Under the pieces are notes generated by a model. The model did no database searches. It was not told the DNA's origin and was given only the letters and a program-made list of their open reading frames with translations. 64,000 nucleotides of DNA from Gordonia zhaorongruii (GTDB taxonomy: Bacteria; Actinomycetota; Actinomycetes; Mycobacteriales; Mycobacteriaceae): NCBI RefSeq assembly GCF_007559005.1, contig NZ_CP041763.1, positions 3,070,463 through 3,134,462 on the forward strand. The letters are read 5' to 3'. Below, piece after piece: positions 1-7,610 of the stretch (position 1 is the first letter of the stretch; every line of letters begins with the position of its first letter). The translations under genes were made by a program, and so were the position numbers.

Positions 1-881
1 ATCATGCCGAGATCGCCCAGCCGACCGCCGAAGCCCTGGCGTTCATCCACGTACCGCAGCGCCACCTCGTGGGCTCGCACCGCCGATCCCATCCAGCGCA
101 TCACATGCGTCATCCGTGCGGGCCCGAGACGCACCTGGGCGTAGCGGTAGCCTTCATCGACCGCGCCGAGCACGTCCTCGTCTGGGACGAACACATCGGT
201 GAACGTCATCTCGCAGTGTCCGCCGATCATCGACTTATCGACTGTGTGCACATGCCGGTCGATCGTGATGCCTGGTGCGGTGCCGGGGGCGAGGAACATC
301 GTCGCGCCGCCTCGATCACCGGGGTCACCCGATGTCCGCGCCATGACGATGAAGAAGTCGGCGCCGTCGGCGCCGGTGATGAACCGCTTGCGGCCGTTGA
401 TCCGCCAGCCGCCATCCACCCGTGCGGCGATCGTGCTCAGCGCGTTGGGGTCCGCACCTGCGCCTGGGGACGGCTCGGTCATCGCGAAGGCACTGCGCAC
501 GTCACCCGCGGCGAGCGGCGCCAGGTACTCGTGACGCTGCCGGTCATCGGCCACGTGCGCCAGCATGTGGATGTTGCCTTCGTCGGGCGCGCCGATGTGC
601 AGCGCGACGGGACCGAACGTCGACGCTCCTGCCGCTTCGAAGACCGGGACGCGGTCGGACATCGACAACCCGAGGCCCCCGAACTCCTCGGGCGCGTGCG
701 GGGCGAAGATGCCCGCCTTCCTCGCCTCGGCATTCAACTCGCGGCGGCAGTCGTCACCGCCCGCAGCCGTGATGTCGCCCGCGAAGCGCTCTTCGACGGG
801 GAGCACGTGCTCGGCAATGAACTTCGTGGTTGTGACGGCCAGTTCCGACACTTCCGGTCGATACGACAGGTCGATCGGCAT
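1..881 (-). CDS. acyl-CoA dehydrogenase, C-terminus cut by window edge
   Basis: The protein is an FAD-dependent acyl-CoA dehydrogenase that would oxidise an acyl-CoA to a 2-enoyl-CoA. About 293 residues are visible, and the reading frame runs off base 1. The mid-region reads AMTEPSPGAGADPN, then NGRKRFITGADGADFF, the typical FAD and substrate loop. The last visible part is RYVDERQGFGGRLGDLG, the start of the C-terminal helical domain, so about 100 residues and the catalytic Glu lie outside the window. I chose the ATG at 881 because GGGAGAG sits just upstream; an in-frame ATG at 893 is possible. The gene lies downstream of two TetR genes, with a perfect palindrome directly before it. The substrate is unknown. 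Confidence 0.85.
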   Translation of the reverse strand, partial: MPIDLSYRPEVSELAVTTTKFIAEHVLPVEERFAGDITAAGGDDCRRELNAEARKAGIFAPHAPEEFGGLGLSMSDRVPVFEAAGASTFGPVALHIGAPDEGNIHMLAHVADDRQRHEYLAPLAAGDVRSAFAMTEPSPGAGADPNALSTIAARVDGGWRINGRKRFITGADGADFFIVMARTSGDPGDRGGATMFLAPGTAPGITIDRHVHTVDKSMIGGHCEMTFTDVFVPDEDVLGAVDEGYRYAQVRLGPARMTHVMRWMGSAVRAHEVALRYVDERQGFGGRLGDLGM

Positions 882-899
882 GATCTCTCCCATAGTCCC

Positions 900-919
900 G
901 ACCGAGCGATCGCTCGGTC
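900..919. promoter_or_regulatory. perfect 20-bp palindrome, probable TetR operator
   Basis: The sequence GACCGAGCGATCGCTCGGTC is its own reverse complement. It lies between the stop of a TetR gene (959) and the start of the acyl-CoA dehydrogenase (881). Length and symmetry match a TetR-family dimer site. The link to the adjacent regulators is inferred. Confidence 0.7.
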
Positions 920-958
920 ACGCTTCACTCTCACATGCGGTGCATGTGACGTCAAGGG

Positions 959-1585
959 TCAGTCCGGAACGTACCCGACCACCGAGCGTGCGTATTCGAG
1001 GTTTCGCACGATGAGTTCATCCGGCCCGAGTTCGCCGTCCGCCCGATACCAGGTCGACACCCCGACACACAGGCTCGCGACCGCGCGCGCCGCCCCCTTC
1101 GGGTCGATGGTCGAGAACACCCCGCCGCCCACACCGGCGAGCACCACGCGATCGACCATCTTCTGCTGCCGGTCACGATGCCCGATGTAGGTTTCCCGGT
1201 AGTCCGCGTCCAGGCTGCGGATCTCGGTAGACCCCACGAACGCCTGTTCACGGCGATACATGTGGAACCTCAACAGCGACTCGACCACCGCGTCGAACTG
1301 CGTCAGCGGATCCGCGCCCGCCTCGTCGATCGCCTCCTCCGATCGCCGAAGCAGGTCGGTCATGGTCCGCTCGAGCAACCCCTGCAGCAGCGACTGCTTG
1401 GACGGGTAGTGGTGATACAGACCGGGAACCGAAAGTCCTGCCCGCGAAGCTATCTCGCGAACCGAGGTGCCGTGGTACCCGTGCTCGACGAATGCCGCGA
1501 GCGCCGCACGCAGTGGTGCGGGCAGATCGACCTCGCCGTAGTCGCGCCAGTTCGAACCGGCTGCCGTACGTGCACTGCCGGTCAC
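959..1585 (-). CDS. TetR/AcrR-family transcriptional regulator
   Basis: This is a TetR-type DNA-binding repressor of about 208 residues. The N-terminal helix-turn-helix is visible as SVREIASRAGLSVPGLYHHYPSKQSLLQ; the C-terminal ligand domain is family-typical but does not reveal the ligand. A longer in-frame start exists at 1633, but I chose the GTG at 1585 because it overlaps the stop of the upstream TetR gene as GTGA, implying translational coupling. The palindrome at 900-919 lies immediately downstream, before the acyl-CoA dehydrogenase, so this protein is a candidate regulator of that gene. Confidence 0.85.
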   Translation of the reverse strand: MTGSARTAAGSNWRDYGEVDLPAPLRAALAAFVEHGYHGTSVREIASRAGLSVPGLYHHYPSKQSLLQGLLERTMTDLLRRSEEAIDEAGADPLTQFDAVVESLLRFHMYRREQAFVGSTEIRSLDADYRETYIGHRDRQQKMVDRVVLAGVGGGVFSTIDPKGAARAVASLCVGVSTWYRADGELGPDELIVRNLEYARSVVGYVPD

Positions 1586-2232
1586 TGCACAGCCTCCGCA
1601 CCGCGAGGCTCGGGAAGCAGCATTCGCACGCACACCGAGATCAGCCGCTCACGGTCGAGCGCGAACCGACCCTCCGTCCAGGAAGCCAGGATCCGGCCGA
1701 GACCACCCACCTGGAAGTGGGCGGCCGCCATCGACTCCGCCCCATCGCCGACCCGCGCAACCTGAGTCGCGGTTTGCGAAGTGAGTACCGCGAAGAGCTG
1801 CAACGAATCGGCGCGACGTTCAGCGAGCACCGGACTGCGCAGCGTGTCCGAGAAGATCAGGCGCCCCTTTCGCGAGTCCGAGTCGATCACGTCGACGATC
1901 GCCTCGACCGCGGATGACACCTTGTCGTGCGCATCCGCACCCGACTCGAAAGCCGCGAGGGCCCGGTCGGCGATCTCGGTGATCACGCCGTCGTAGGTGG
2001 CCCCGGCAAGGGCGTCGACGTTCTCGAAGCTCTCATAAAAGTAGCGCGGCGTCAGGTTCGCGCGTGCGCAGATTCCACGAACCGTCACAGCCCCCGACCC
2101 ATGCCCGGTGAGCATGTCCAGGGCCGCATCGACGAGTGCGGCGCGGCGGCGCGCCACACGCGTGTCGCCGGCCTCTCCGCCGTACGCGCGCAGCTCGTTC
2201 GCACCTTGCCCCGATTCACTCACACCGTCCAT
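1582..2232 (-). CDS. TetR/AcrR-family transcriptional regulator
   Basis: This is a second TetR-type regulator of 216 residues, first in the minus-strand operon. The helix-turn-helix is TVRGICARANLTPRYFYESF, followed by a C-terminal domain of unknown ligand. The frame stays open upstream to 2454, but the ATG at 2232 is preceded by GAGGTG at normal spacing and starts just before the DNA-binding domain. The gene is divergent from the MpaB-like oxygenase at 2318, and the 85-bp gap holds an AAC-N4-GTT dyad. Control of the oxygenase by this protein is plausible but inferred. Confidence 0.85.
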   Translation of the reverse strand: MDGVSESGQGANELRAYGGEAGDTRVARRRAALVDAALDMLTGHGSGAVTVRGICARANLTPRYFYESFENVDALAGATYDGVITEIADRALAAFESGADAHDKVSSAVEAIVDVIDSDSRKGRLIFSDTLRSPVLAERRADSLQLFAVLTSQTATQVARVGDGAESMAAAHFQVGGLGRILASWTEGRFALDRERLISVCVRMLLPEPRGAEAVQ

Positions 2233-2285
2233 CTTGACACCTCGACTCTTGACAGCCTCGGTGACCGCGCGTTGAATCAACAATA

Positions 2286-2300
2286 GGAAACGGTTGTTAT
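2286..2300. promoter_or_regulatory. possible operator in the divergent TetR/oxygenase gap
   Basis: GGAAACGGTTGTTAT contains the dyad AAC-N4-GTT in the gap between divergent genes, just before the AAGGAG ribosome site of the oxygenase. Symmetry is imperfect, so the call is weak. Confidence 0.3.
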
Positions 2301-2317
2301 CACTTTCAAGGAGCATC

Positions 2318-3187
2318 ATGACCGCCGAGCAGATCGAGACACCCGCTGCGCATCCGATCGCGCGTTCCCGGCGCATGGAGATCGACGAGCAGAAGATCTC
2401 GGCCATGACGCTCCTGGGACCCGCCCTCCTCGCGGGTCCGGCCAACGTCGTCATGCAGCTCGCGCTCCCGGCGGTCGGTTACGGCGTCTACGAGAGCCAG
2501 GTGCACTCCGGCAATCTGTACAAGCACCCGGTCAAGCGGACTCGGACGACGCTGACCTACCTGGCTGTCGCAGCCATGGGCGACGCCGAGTTGCGGCGCC
2601 GGTACCGCCACGCGGTCAACAGATCGCACGCCCAGGTCCGATCCACGGCGTCGAGTCCGGTGAAGTACAACGCGTTCGATCCCGCCCTCCAACTCTGGGT
2701 CGCCGCCTGCCTGTACCGCGGTTGGGAGGACATGGTGCGCCTGTACGGCGACCCGGCCGACATCACCGAGGAGGCGTATCGACAGGGTGCCGTCATGGGC
2801 ACCACGCTCCAGATGCCGCCGGAGATGTGGCCCGCAACCCGCGCAGACTTCGAGACGTACTGGAACGAGACGGTCGCCGGACTCGAGATCGACGACGTGA
2901 TCTCGAGCTACCTGCTGTCGATCGTGCGGTTCGAGTTCGCCGCCAAACCGGTGTCGAAGATCCTCGGACCGTTCTCCGAGGCCATGTCGCTCGGCTACCT
3001 GCCACCCGAGTTCCGCGAGAAACTCGGAGTCACCCAATCACGACGGCAGGCCCGGTTCTTCGCCGTCAACAACGTCCTGCTGCGTGCAGCCACCCGCGCG
3101 ATGCCCGCCTCGTGGCGGCACTTTCCGTTCAACATCCTGATAGCCGACGTCCGCTGGCGGATGCGGACCAAGAGATCTCTCGTCTGA
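2318..3187 (+). CDS. MpaB/DUF2236-family oxygenase-like protein
   Basis: The 289-residue protein belongs to the DUF2236 family, which includes the rubber oxygenase Lcp and the MpaB-type 'oxygenase'; members are heme-linked or of unknown activity. Family features are the FDPALQLWVAACLYRGWEDMV block and the following region containing YWNETVAG, then a C-terminal basic segment. No signal peptide is evident, whereas Lcp enzymes are secreted, so this is not a clear rubber oxygenase. The ATG at 2318 has AAGGAG at ideal spacing. The gene is divergent from a TetR gene, a common arrangement for this family. Substrate unknown. Confidence 0.75.
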   Translation: MTAEQIETPAAHPIARSRRMEIDEQKISAMTLLGPALLAGPANVVMQLALPAVGYGVYESQVHSGNLYKHPVKRTRTTLTYLAVAAMGDAELRRRYRHAVNRSHAQVRSTASSPVKYNAFDPALQLWVAACLYRGWEDMVRLYGDPADITEEAYRQGAVMGTTLQMPPEMWPATRADFETYWNETVAGLEIDDVISSYLLSIVRFEFAAKPVSKILGPFSEAMSLGYLPPEFREKLGVTQSRRQARFFAVNNVLLRAATRAMPASWRHFPFNILIADVRWRMRTKRSLV

Positions 3188-3273
3188 TCTCCCGACATCG
3201 TCCTCCCCCTCCCTCCGCACGGGACGCGAGACCGCGGCACGACGGCGCCGATCCGCAGGCCCCGCTCCGCGGC

Positions 3274-3349
3274 TCGTCTGAGTGGTCCCGCTGGCGGGCG
3301 GTAACCCGCTATAGGGCGATGCCGACGCTGAGCGGTACCACTCGGACGA
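3274..3349 (+). repeat. 76-bp intergenic element, copy A
   Basis: A 76-bp unit lies between two convergent genes. Its ends form an inverted repeat of 19 bp with two mismatches (TCGTCTGAGTGGTCCCGCT against the complement of AGCGGTACCACTCGGACGA). The centre contains ACCCGCTATAGGG. The inverted complement of 11082-11157 aligns to it without gaps at about 59 of 76 positions by hand count. It could be a small mobile element, a bidirectional terminator or a structured RNA site. Confidence 0.75.
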
Positions 3350-3370
3350 TCGATGCCGACCGAAACGGCT

Positions 3371-4669
3371 TCAACCGATTCGCTGCAGCGCCGAGCGGTC
3401 CAGGGCAGCGGCGTCTGTGTGCCCGGAGAGGCCGAGCGTCAGGTCGAGCTCCGCGACGATGTTCGCCACCGCGTCTCGCGCACCGTCGGCCCCGGCAAGC
3501 GCAAGTCCGTACATGTGCGGCCGCCCGATGCAGACCGCGTCAGCACCCAGAGCCAGCGCCTTGAACACGTCGGAGCCGGTGTAGAAACCCGAGTCCGCGA
3601 GCACCTTGATCCGGCCGCCGACGGCGTCCGCGATGCCGACCAGGGCATCCGTCGACGAGATCGCACCGTCCACCTGGCGCCCACCGTGATTGGACACGAC
3701 GATTCCGTCCACTCCCAGGTCGACCGCACGCTGGGCGTCGTCGGGGTGCAGCACGCCCTTGAGCACGATCGGCAGGTTCGTCCGTTCGCGGAGCGAAGCT
3801 ATGTCGTCCCAGTTGAGCGATGGCCGCGAGTAGATGTCGAGGAAGGTCTGGACCGCTGCACGCGGCTCGGGGGCGGTCAGGTTGCGACGCAGCTCGCCCG
3901 GCACATTCCGGGCTATCGAGAAGAGCGTCCGGATCGCCCCGAGAGTCACCTCCGGTCTCTCCGATGCCGTGGCCGCCCTGAGTCGTTCGCCGACGATGCT
4001 CCAGAACGTGGGGTCGGACGTGTACTGATCGATCCCCTCGGCTCTGGCGAACGGGAGCGATCCGAGGTTCAGGTCCTGCGGCCGCCAGCCGAGCATCGTC
4101 GTGTCCAGGGTGACGGCGACCGCGGCGGCTCCGGACTTCTCCGCCCGTTCGATGAGGCTCCCGACGAGGCGGTCGTCGGTGGACCAGTACAGCTGAAACC
4201 AGCGCGGAGAACCCGGGCGGACCGAGTCCATCTCTGCGGCAACGTCTTCCATAGGGGCACTGCCCTGATTGGAGAAGATGTACGGCAGACCGAGTTCGGC
4301 CGCGGCGTGTCCGATGTGGATGTCGGCACGATCGTGCGCGAGCGCCCCGGCACCGACCGGCGAGAACAGGACCGGGGCCGGTAACCGCTGCCCGAACAGT
4401 TCGGTCTGCAGACTGCGTTCGCTGGTGTCGCGCAGCACTCGCGGCACGATCGCCCACCGGTTCAAGGCCTCGCGATTGGCGTCCATCGTCCGACCCTCAC
4501 CCGCCCCGCCCGCGATGTACGCCCACGCGCGGTCGGTCATCTTCGCCCGGGCGCACCGCTCCAGCGTCGCGAAGTCCGTGGGGACCGCTGGGCGGCGCCC
4601 GTGGATGCCCGCCGAGTAGATGTCGTTCTGCCTACCGCGACCGAAGTTCGTCGAGACCATGCCGTTCAT
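3371..4669 (-). CDS. FMN-dependent alpha-hydroxy acid oxidase, lactate 2-monooxygenase-like
   Basis: The 432-residue protein is an FMN enzyme of the lactate oxidase/monooxygenase family, oxidising a 2-hydroxy acid. The catalytic motif SNHGGRQ gives His328 and Arg331, Lys304 lies in LKG, and GADAVCIGRP is the phosphate-binding end of the barrel. The segment TLDTTMLGWRPQDL resembles mycobacterial lactate 2-monooxygenase more than LldD. The Met at residue 4 is an alternative start. The gene stands alone between a 76-bp repeat and a GXWXG gene. The exact substrate cannot be assigned; lactate or a longer hydroxy acid is plausible. Confidence 0.85.
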   Translation of the reverse strand: MNGMVSTNFGRGRQNDIYSAGIHGRRPAVPTDFATLERCARAKMTDRAWAYIAGGAGEGRTMDANREALNRWAIVPRVLRDTSERSLQTELFGQRLPAPVLFSPVGAGALAHDRADIHIGHAAAELGLPYIFSNQGSAPMEDVAAEMDSVRPGSPRWFQLYWSTDDRLVGSLIERAEKSGAAAVAVTLDTTMLGWRPQDLNLGSLPFARAEGIDQYTSDPTFWSIVGERLRAATASERPEVTLGAIRTLFSIARNVPGELRRNLTAPEPRAAVQTFLDIYSRPSLNWDDIASLRERTNLPIVLKGVLHPDDAQRAVDLGVDGIVVSNHGGRQVDGAISSTDALVGIADAVGGRIKVLADSGFYTGSDVFKALALGADAVCIGRPHMYGLALAGADGARDAVANIVAELDLTLGLSGHTDAAALDRSALQRIG

Positions 4670-4724
4670 TGTGGCCCACCGCTGCGACCGTCGTAGCTGC
4701 GTCGCCGGCTCGTAGCCGCGTCGC

Positions 4725-5201
4725 CTACTCGCGGACGAGGAAGAAGTAGAAGTGCTCGTCGCGCACCAGCGACGTGCTGCCGTTCATCACACCCATGAGC
4801 GTCCGGCCGTCGACCTTCTTGAAATGATCGATCACCGGCTGCCCGTCGTAGACCATCGAAGCGGTCGATTCGCCGCGGAAATCCACCATCCACAGACTGG
4901 CGCCGCCCTTCCCGATCTCCAGATCCGAGTACAACTCGCCGTCGGCGTCGCGGCACACCATCGGCGCGACGTCCCAGCGCCCGCGCAGCCACTTGCCATG
5001 CCATCCGACCTTCGTCAGCTGACCGTCCAGCGCATGACCGGACGGCAGTTCGCCGCCTCGCCAATCGCCGAGGATCTCCTCGATCTGCACCGTGGGCAGC
5101 GCCGCCCAGACGGCATCGAGGTCTGCAGGTTCGCTGACCTCCTGCGATTCAGCACACCGAAAGAAGTCGGCGACGGCCTGCTCGTTCGTGAGTGGTCTCA
5201 T
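4725..5201 (-). CDS. DUF4334/GXWXG domain protein
   Basis: This 158-residue cytosolic protein carries the GXWXG signature as GDWRG near residue 45 in ILGDWRGGELPSGH. It is followed by the DUF4334 part, including KVDGRTLMGVMNG and the aromatic end HFYFFLVRE. Length matches the family. The function of the family is unknown. It sits between two flavin oxidoreductase genes on the same strand, so a lipid or redox role is possible but only inferred. Confidence 0.8.
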   Translation of the reverse strand: MRPLTNEQAVADFFRCAESQEVSEPADLDAVWAALPTVQIEEILGDWRGGELPSGHALDGQLTKVGWHGKWLRGRWDVAPMVCRDADGELYSDLEIGKGGASLWMVDFRGESTASMVYDGQPVIDHFKKVDGRTLMGVMNGSTSLVRDEHFYFFLVRE

Positions 5202-5255
5202 GCCCCGACCTTACGTTCAGCAGGGCTCCGATTGGAACAGAACTCGAATACTGTG

Positions 5256-6719
5256 TCACGGCGTGTGCGAGTCGAAGACCATCTCCTCCTCGACGTGGTA
5301 ACGCCGGGCGTCGATGGCATCGAGGATCAGATTGTGGCGTACCTGCCACGGCGTGCGGTCGCCGGCCTTCGGGAGGGTCCCCCCGGCGCGCTTCACATAG
5401 CCCGCGTCGAGTTCGAGCAACGGATGAGCCTTCGGCCGCGCCCCGTTCAGAGTGGGCATCGCACGCGTGTACCCGCGCTCGCGCATATGGGCGATCAATT
5501 CGCCCACGGCCTGGCTCGTCAGGTCGACACGCAGTGTCCACGACGCGTTCGTGTAGCCGACCGCCCACGCCAGGTTGGGCACGTCATCCAGCATGTACCC
5601 GCGATAGGCGTATTTGTCGCCCGCATCGAAGTGCTCGCCGTCGACGGACATCGAGACCCCACCGAACGGAATCAAGTCGAGGCCGGTCGCGGTGACGATG
5701 ATGTCGGCATCGAGGTGCCGTCCGGACTCGAGTGTCACTCCGGCCTCGTCGAACCGCGCGATTCGGTCGGTGACCACCTCTGCCCGTCCGTCCTTGATCG
5801 TCTGATAGAAGTCCCCGTCCGGGATGATGCACAGGCGCTGGTCCCACGGCTCGTAGCTGGGTTTGAAATGGGTATCCACCGGATACCCCGGCGGCAGCAT
5901 CGATTTCGCGATCGCACGGAGTCCCCGACGTGCGAGCTTCGGGAACCGCCGACAGAACAGGAAGATTCCCATCGTGAGAACGGCGTTGCGCCAACGGATC
6001 ACATCATGTGCCGCCTGCACGGGAAGCACCCGTTTGATACCGCGTGTCAGCGGATCGGTCCACGGGTACGGGAACAAGTAGGTCGGTGAACGCTGCAGCA
6101 TCGTGACCGCACCGGCCCGCTCCGCCAGGGCCGGGACCAGCGTGACCGCGGTAGCACCGCTGCCGATTATCACCACGCGCTTGCCGTCGTAGTCGAGGTC
6201 CTCCGGCCAGAGCTGCGGGTGCACGATCGTGCCGGAGAACTCCCTCTCGTCCGGGAATTCCGGCCGGTATCCGGCGTCGTATCGGAAGTAGCCGGTGCTC
6301 ATGTACAGGAACCGGGTGACGATCGTCGCCGGCTCGCCCTCGACGATCACGTCGACCGTCCACAGGTCAGTCGTCGAATCGAAGTCCGCGGCCGTGACCT
6401 CGACGTCGAAGGTGATGCGGTCGTAGATCCCGAAATCCTTGGCGGTCGATTCCAAGTACTCCCGGATCTCGTCGCCCCGCGCGATCGTGAGATCGCCGCG
6501 CCACGGGTTCCACGGGAAGCTCAGCGTGTAGATGTCGGAATCGGACCGCACACCCGGGTAGCGGAACAGATCCCAGGTACCGCCGATCCGGCTGCGCTGC
6601 TCCACTATCCGGTAGTTCAGATCCGGCACCGCCTCTCGCAACCGGTACGCCGCATCGATACCCGACAGTCCGGCACCGACGATCAAGACGTCGATGGGTG
6701 CGTGCGGGTCAGTGCTCAT
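5256..6719 (-). CDS. EthA-like FAD/NADPH Baeyer-Villiger monooxygenase
   Basis: The 487-residue protein is a class B flavin monooxygenase that would insert oxygen into ketones or oxidise sulfur compounds using NADPH. An N-terminal Rossmann motif (VGAGLSG), the GTWDLFRYPGVRSDSD block and a second nucleotide-binding motif (IGSGATAV) follow the order of mycobacterial EthA, and similarity continues to VGYTNASWTLR near the C-terminus. The ATG at 6719 is preceded by GAGGAGG; the frame stays open upstream to 6872 but without a better start. It shares its strand with Ku upstream, with 40 bp between them. By homology it could activate thioamides; the native substrate is unknown. Confidence 0.88.
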   Translation of the reverse strand: MSTDPHAPIDVLIVGAGLSGIDAAYRLREAVPDLNYRIVEQRSRIGGTWDLFRYPGVRSDSDIYTLSFPWNPWRGDLTIARGDEIREYLESTAKDFGIYDRITFDVEVTAADFDSTTDLWTVDVIVEGEPATIVTRFLYMSTGYFRYDAGYRPEFPDEREFSGTIVHPQLWPEDLDYDGKRVVIIGSGATAVTLVPALAERAGAVTMLQRSPTYLFPYPWTDPLTRGIKRVLPVQAAHDVIRWRNAVLTMGIFLFCRRFPKLARRGLRAIAKSMLPPGYPVDTHFKPSYEPWDQRLCIIPDGDFYQTIKDGRAEVVTDRIARFDEAGVTLESGRHLDADIIVTATGLDLIPFGGVSMSVDGEHFDAGDKYAYRGYMLDDVPNLAWAVGYTNASWTLRVDLTSQAVGELIAHMRERGYTRAMPTLNGARPKAHPLLELDAGYVKRAGGTLPKAGDRTPWQVRHNLILDAIDARRYHVEEEMVFDSHTP

Positions 6720-6759
6720 CGGATTCCTCCTCGTGTCATCCGCCGAACGCGGATCACGG

Positions 6760-7545
6760 TCAGCCTGCCTCGCGGTCCCGGACCGAAGCGCGAAGCGCCG
6801 CGAGGAGGTCGGCGACCTCGTCGTCACTCGCGTCCCCGCCCTTCTTCTCCGGCTCGGTGAACGCCTGGTCACCGCCCGCCTTTGCCTCGATCAACTTCGA
6901 CAACTCCGCCTGGTAGGTGTCCTCGAACTGCGTCGGATCGAAGTCCGACGCCATCGTCTCGATGAGCGAGGAGGCCATGTCGAGTTCCTGATCGCGGATC
7001 TGCACGTCGGCGGAGAGGAAGTCGAAGTCCGCTTTACGCACCTCATCGGGCCACAGCAGAGTCTGAAGCGTCATCACTCCGTCGATCACACGCAGGGCGG
7101 CCAGCCTCGTTCGGTTCCGGAGCGTGAAGGTGGCGACTGCGAGCCGCTCGGTGCGTTCGAGAGCTTTGGCAAGCAGCACATACGCTTTCGGCGATTTCGA
7201 CGACGGTTCCAGGTAATACGGCTTATCGAAGTAGATCGGGTCGACCTGGTCGATCGGCACGAACTCGAGGATCGAGATCTCCGGGCTCCGCGTCACCGGG
7301 AGCGACGCCAGATCGTCCTTGGTGAGGATCACCGATTCGCCTTCGTCCGACTCGTAGGCACTCGCGATGTTCGCGTACTCGACCTCGGTATCGGTGCCCT
7401 CGCGGACCCTCCGGTACCGGATGCGCGTGCCGTCGGCGGCATCCACCTGGTGCGAGCTGCGGTCGTGACTCTCCGTCGCGGAGTAGACCTTGACCGGAAC
7501 GTTCACCAGGCCAAAGCTCAGATCGCCTTTCCAGATCGAGCGCAT
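6760..7545 (-). CDS. ku: non-homologous end joining protein Ku
   Basis: Ku forms a homodimeric ring on broken DNA ends and recruits LigD. The 261-residue protein starts with MRSIWKGDLSFGLVNVPVKV and continues with the core containing IDQVDPIYFDKPYYLEP, both typical of bacterial Ku. It ends in a short acidic and basic tail, like the compact Ku proteins of about 270 residues. An open frame extends upstream to 7839, but the ATG at 7545 matches the conserved N-terminus. It is divergent from ligD with only 65 bp between starts, so both repair genes probably share a control region. Confidence 0.95.
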   Translation of the reverse strand: MRSIWKGDLSFGLVNVPVKVYSATESHDRSSHQVDAADGTRIRYRRVREGTDTEVEYANIASAYESDEGESVILTKDDLASLPVTRSPEISILEFVPIDQVDPIYFDKPYYLEPSSKSPKAYVLLAKALERTERLAVATFTLRNRTRLAALRVIDGVMTLQTLLWPDEVRKADFDFLSADVQIRDQELDMASSLIETMASDFDPTQFEDTYQAELSKLIEAKAGGDQAFTEPEKKGGDASDDEVADLLAALRASVRDREAG

Positions 7546-7610
7546 GGGGTGATTGTGCCACCGGATGCCGGTATTGGTCGACACTCGCGGTTTCGGTGCA
7601 CAATCAGTGC

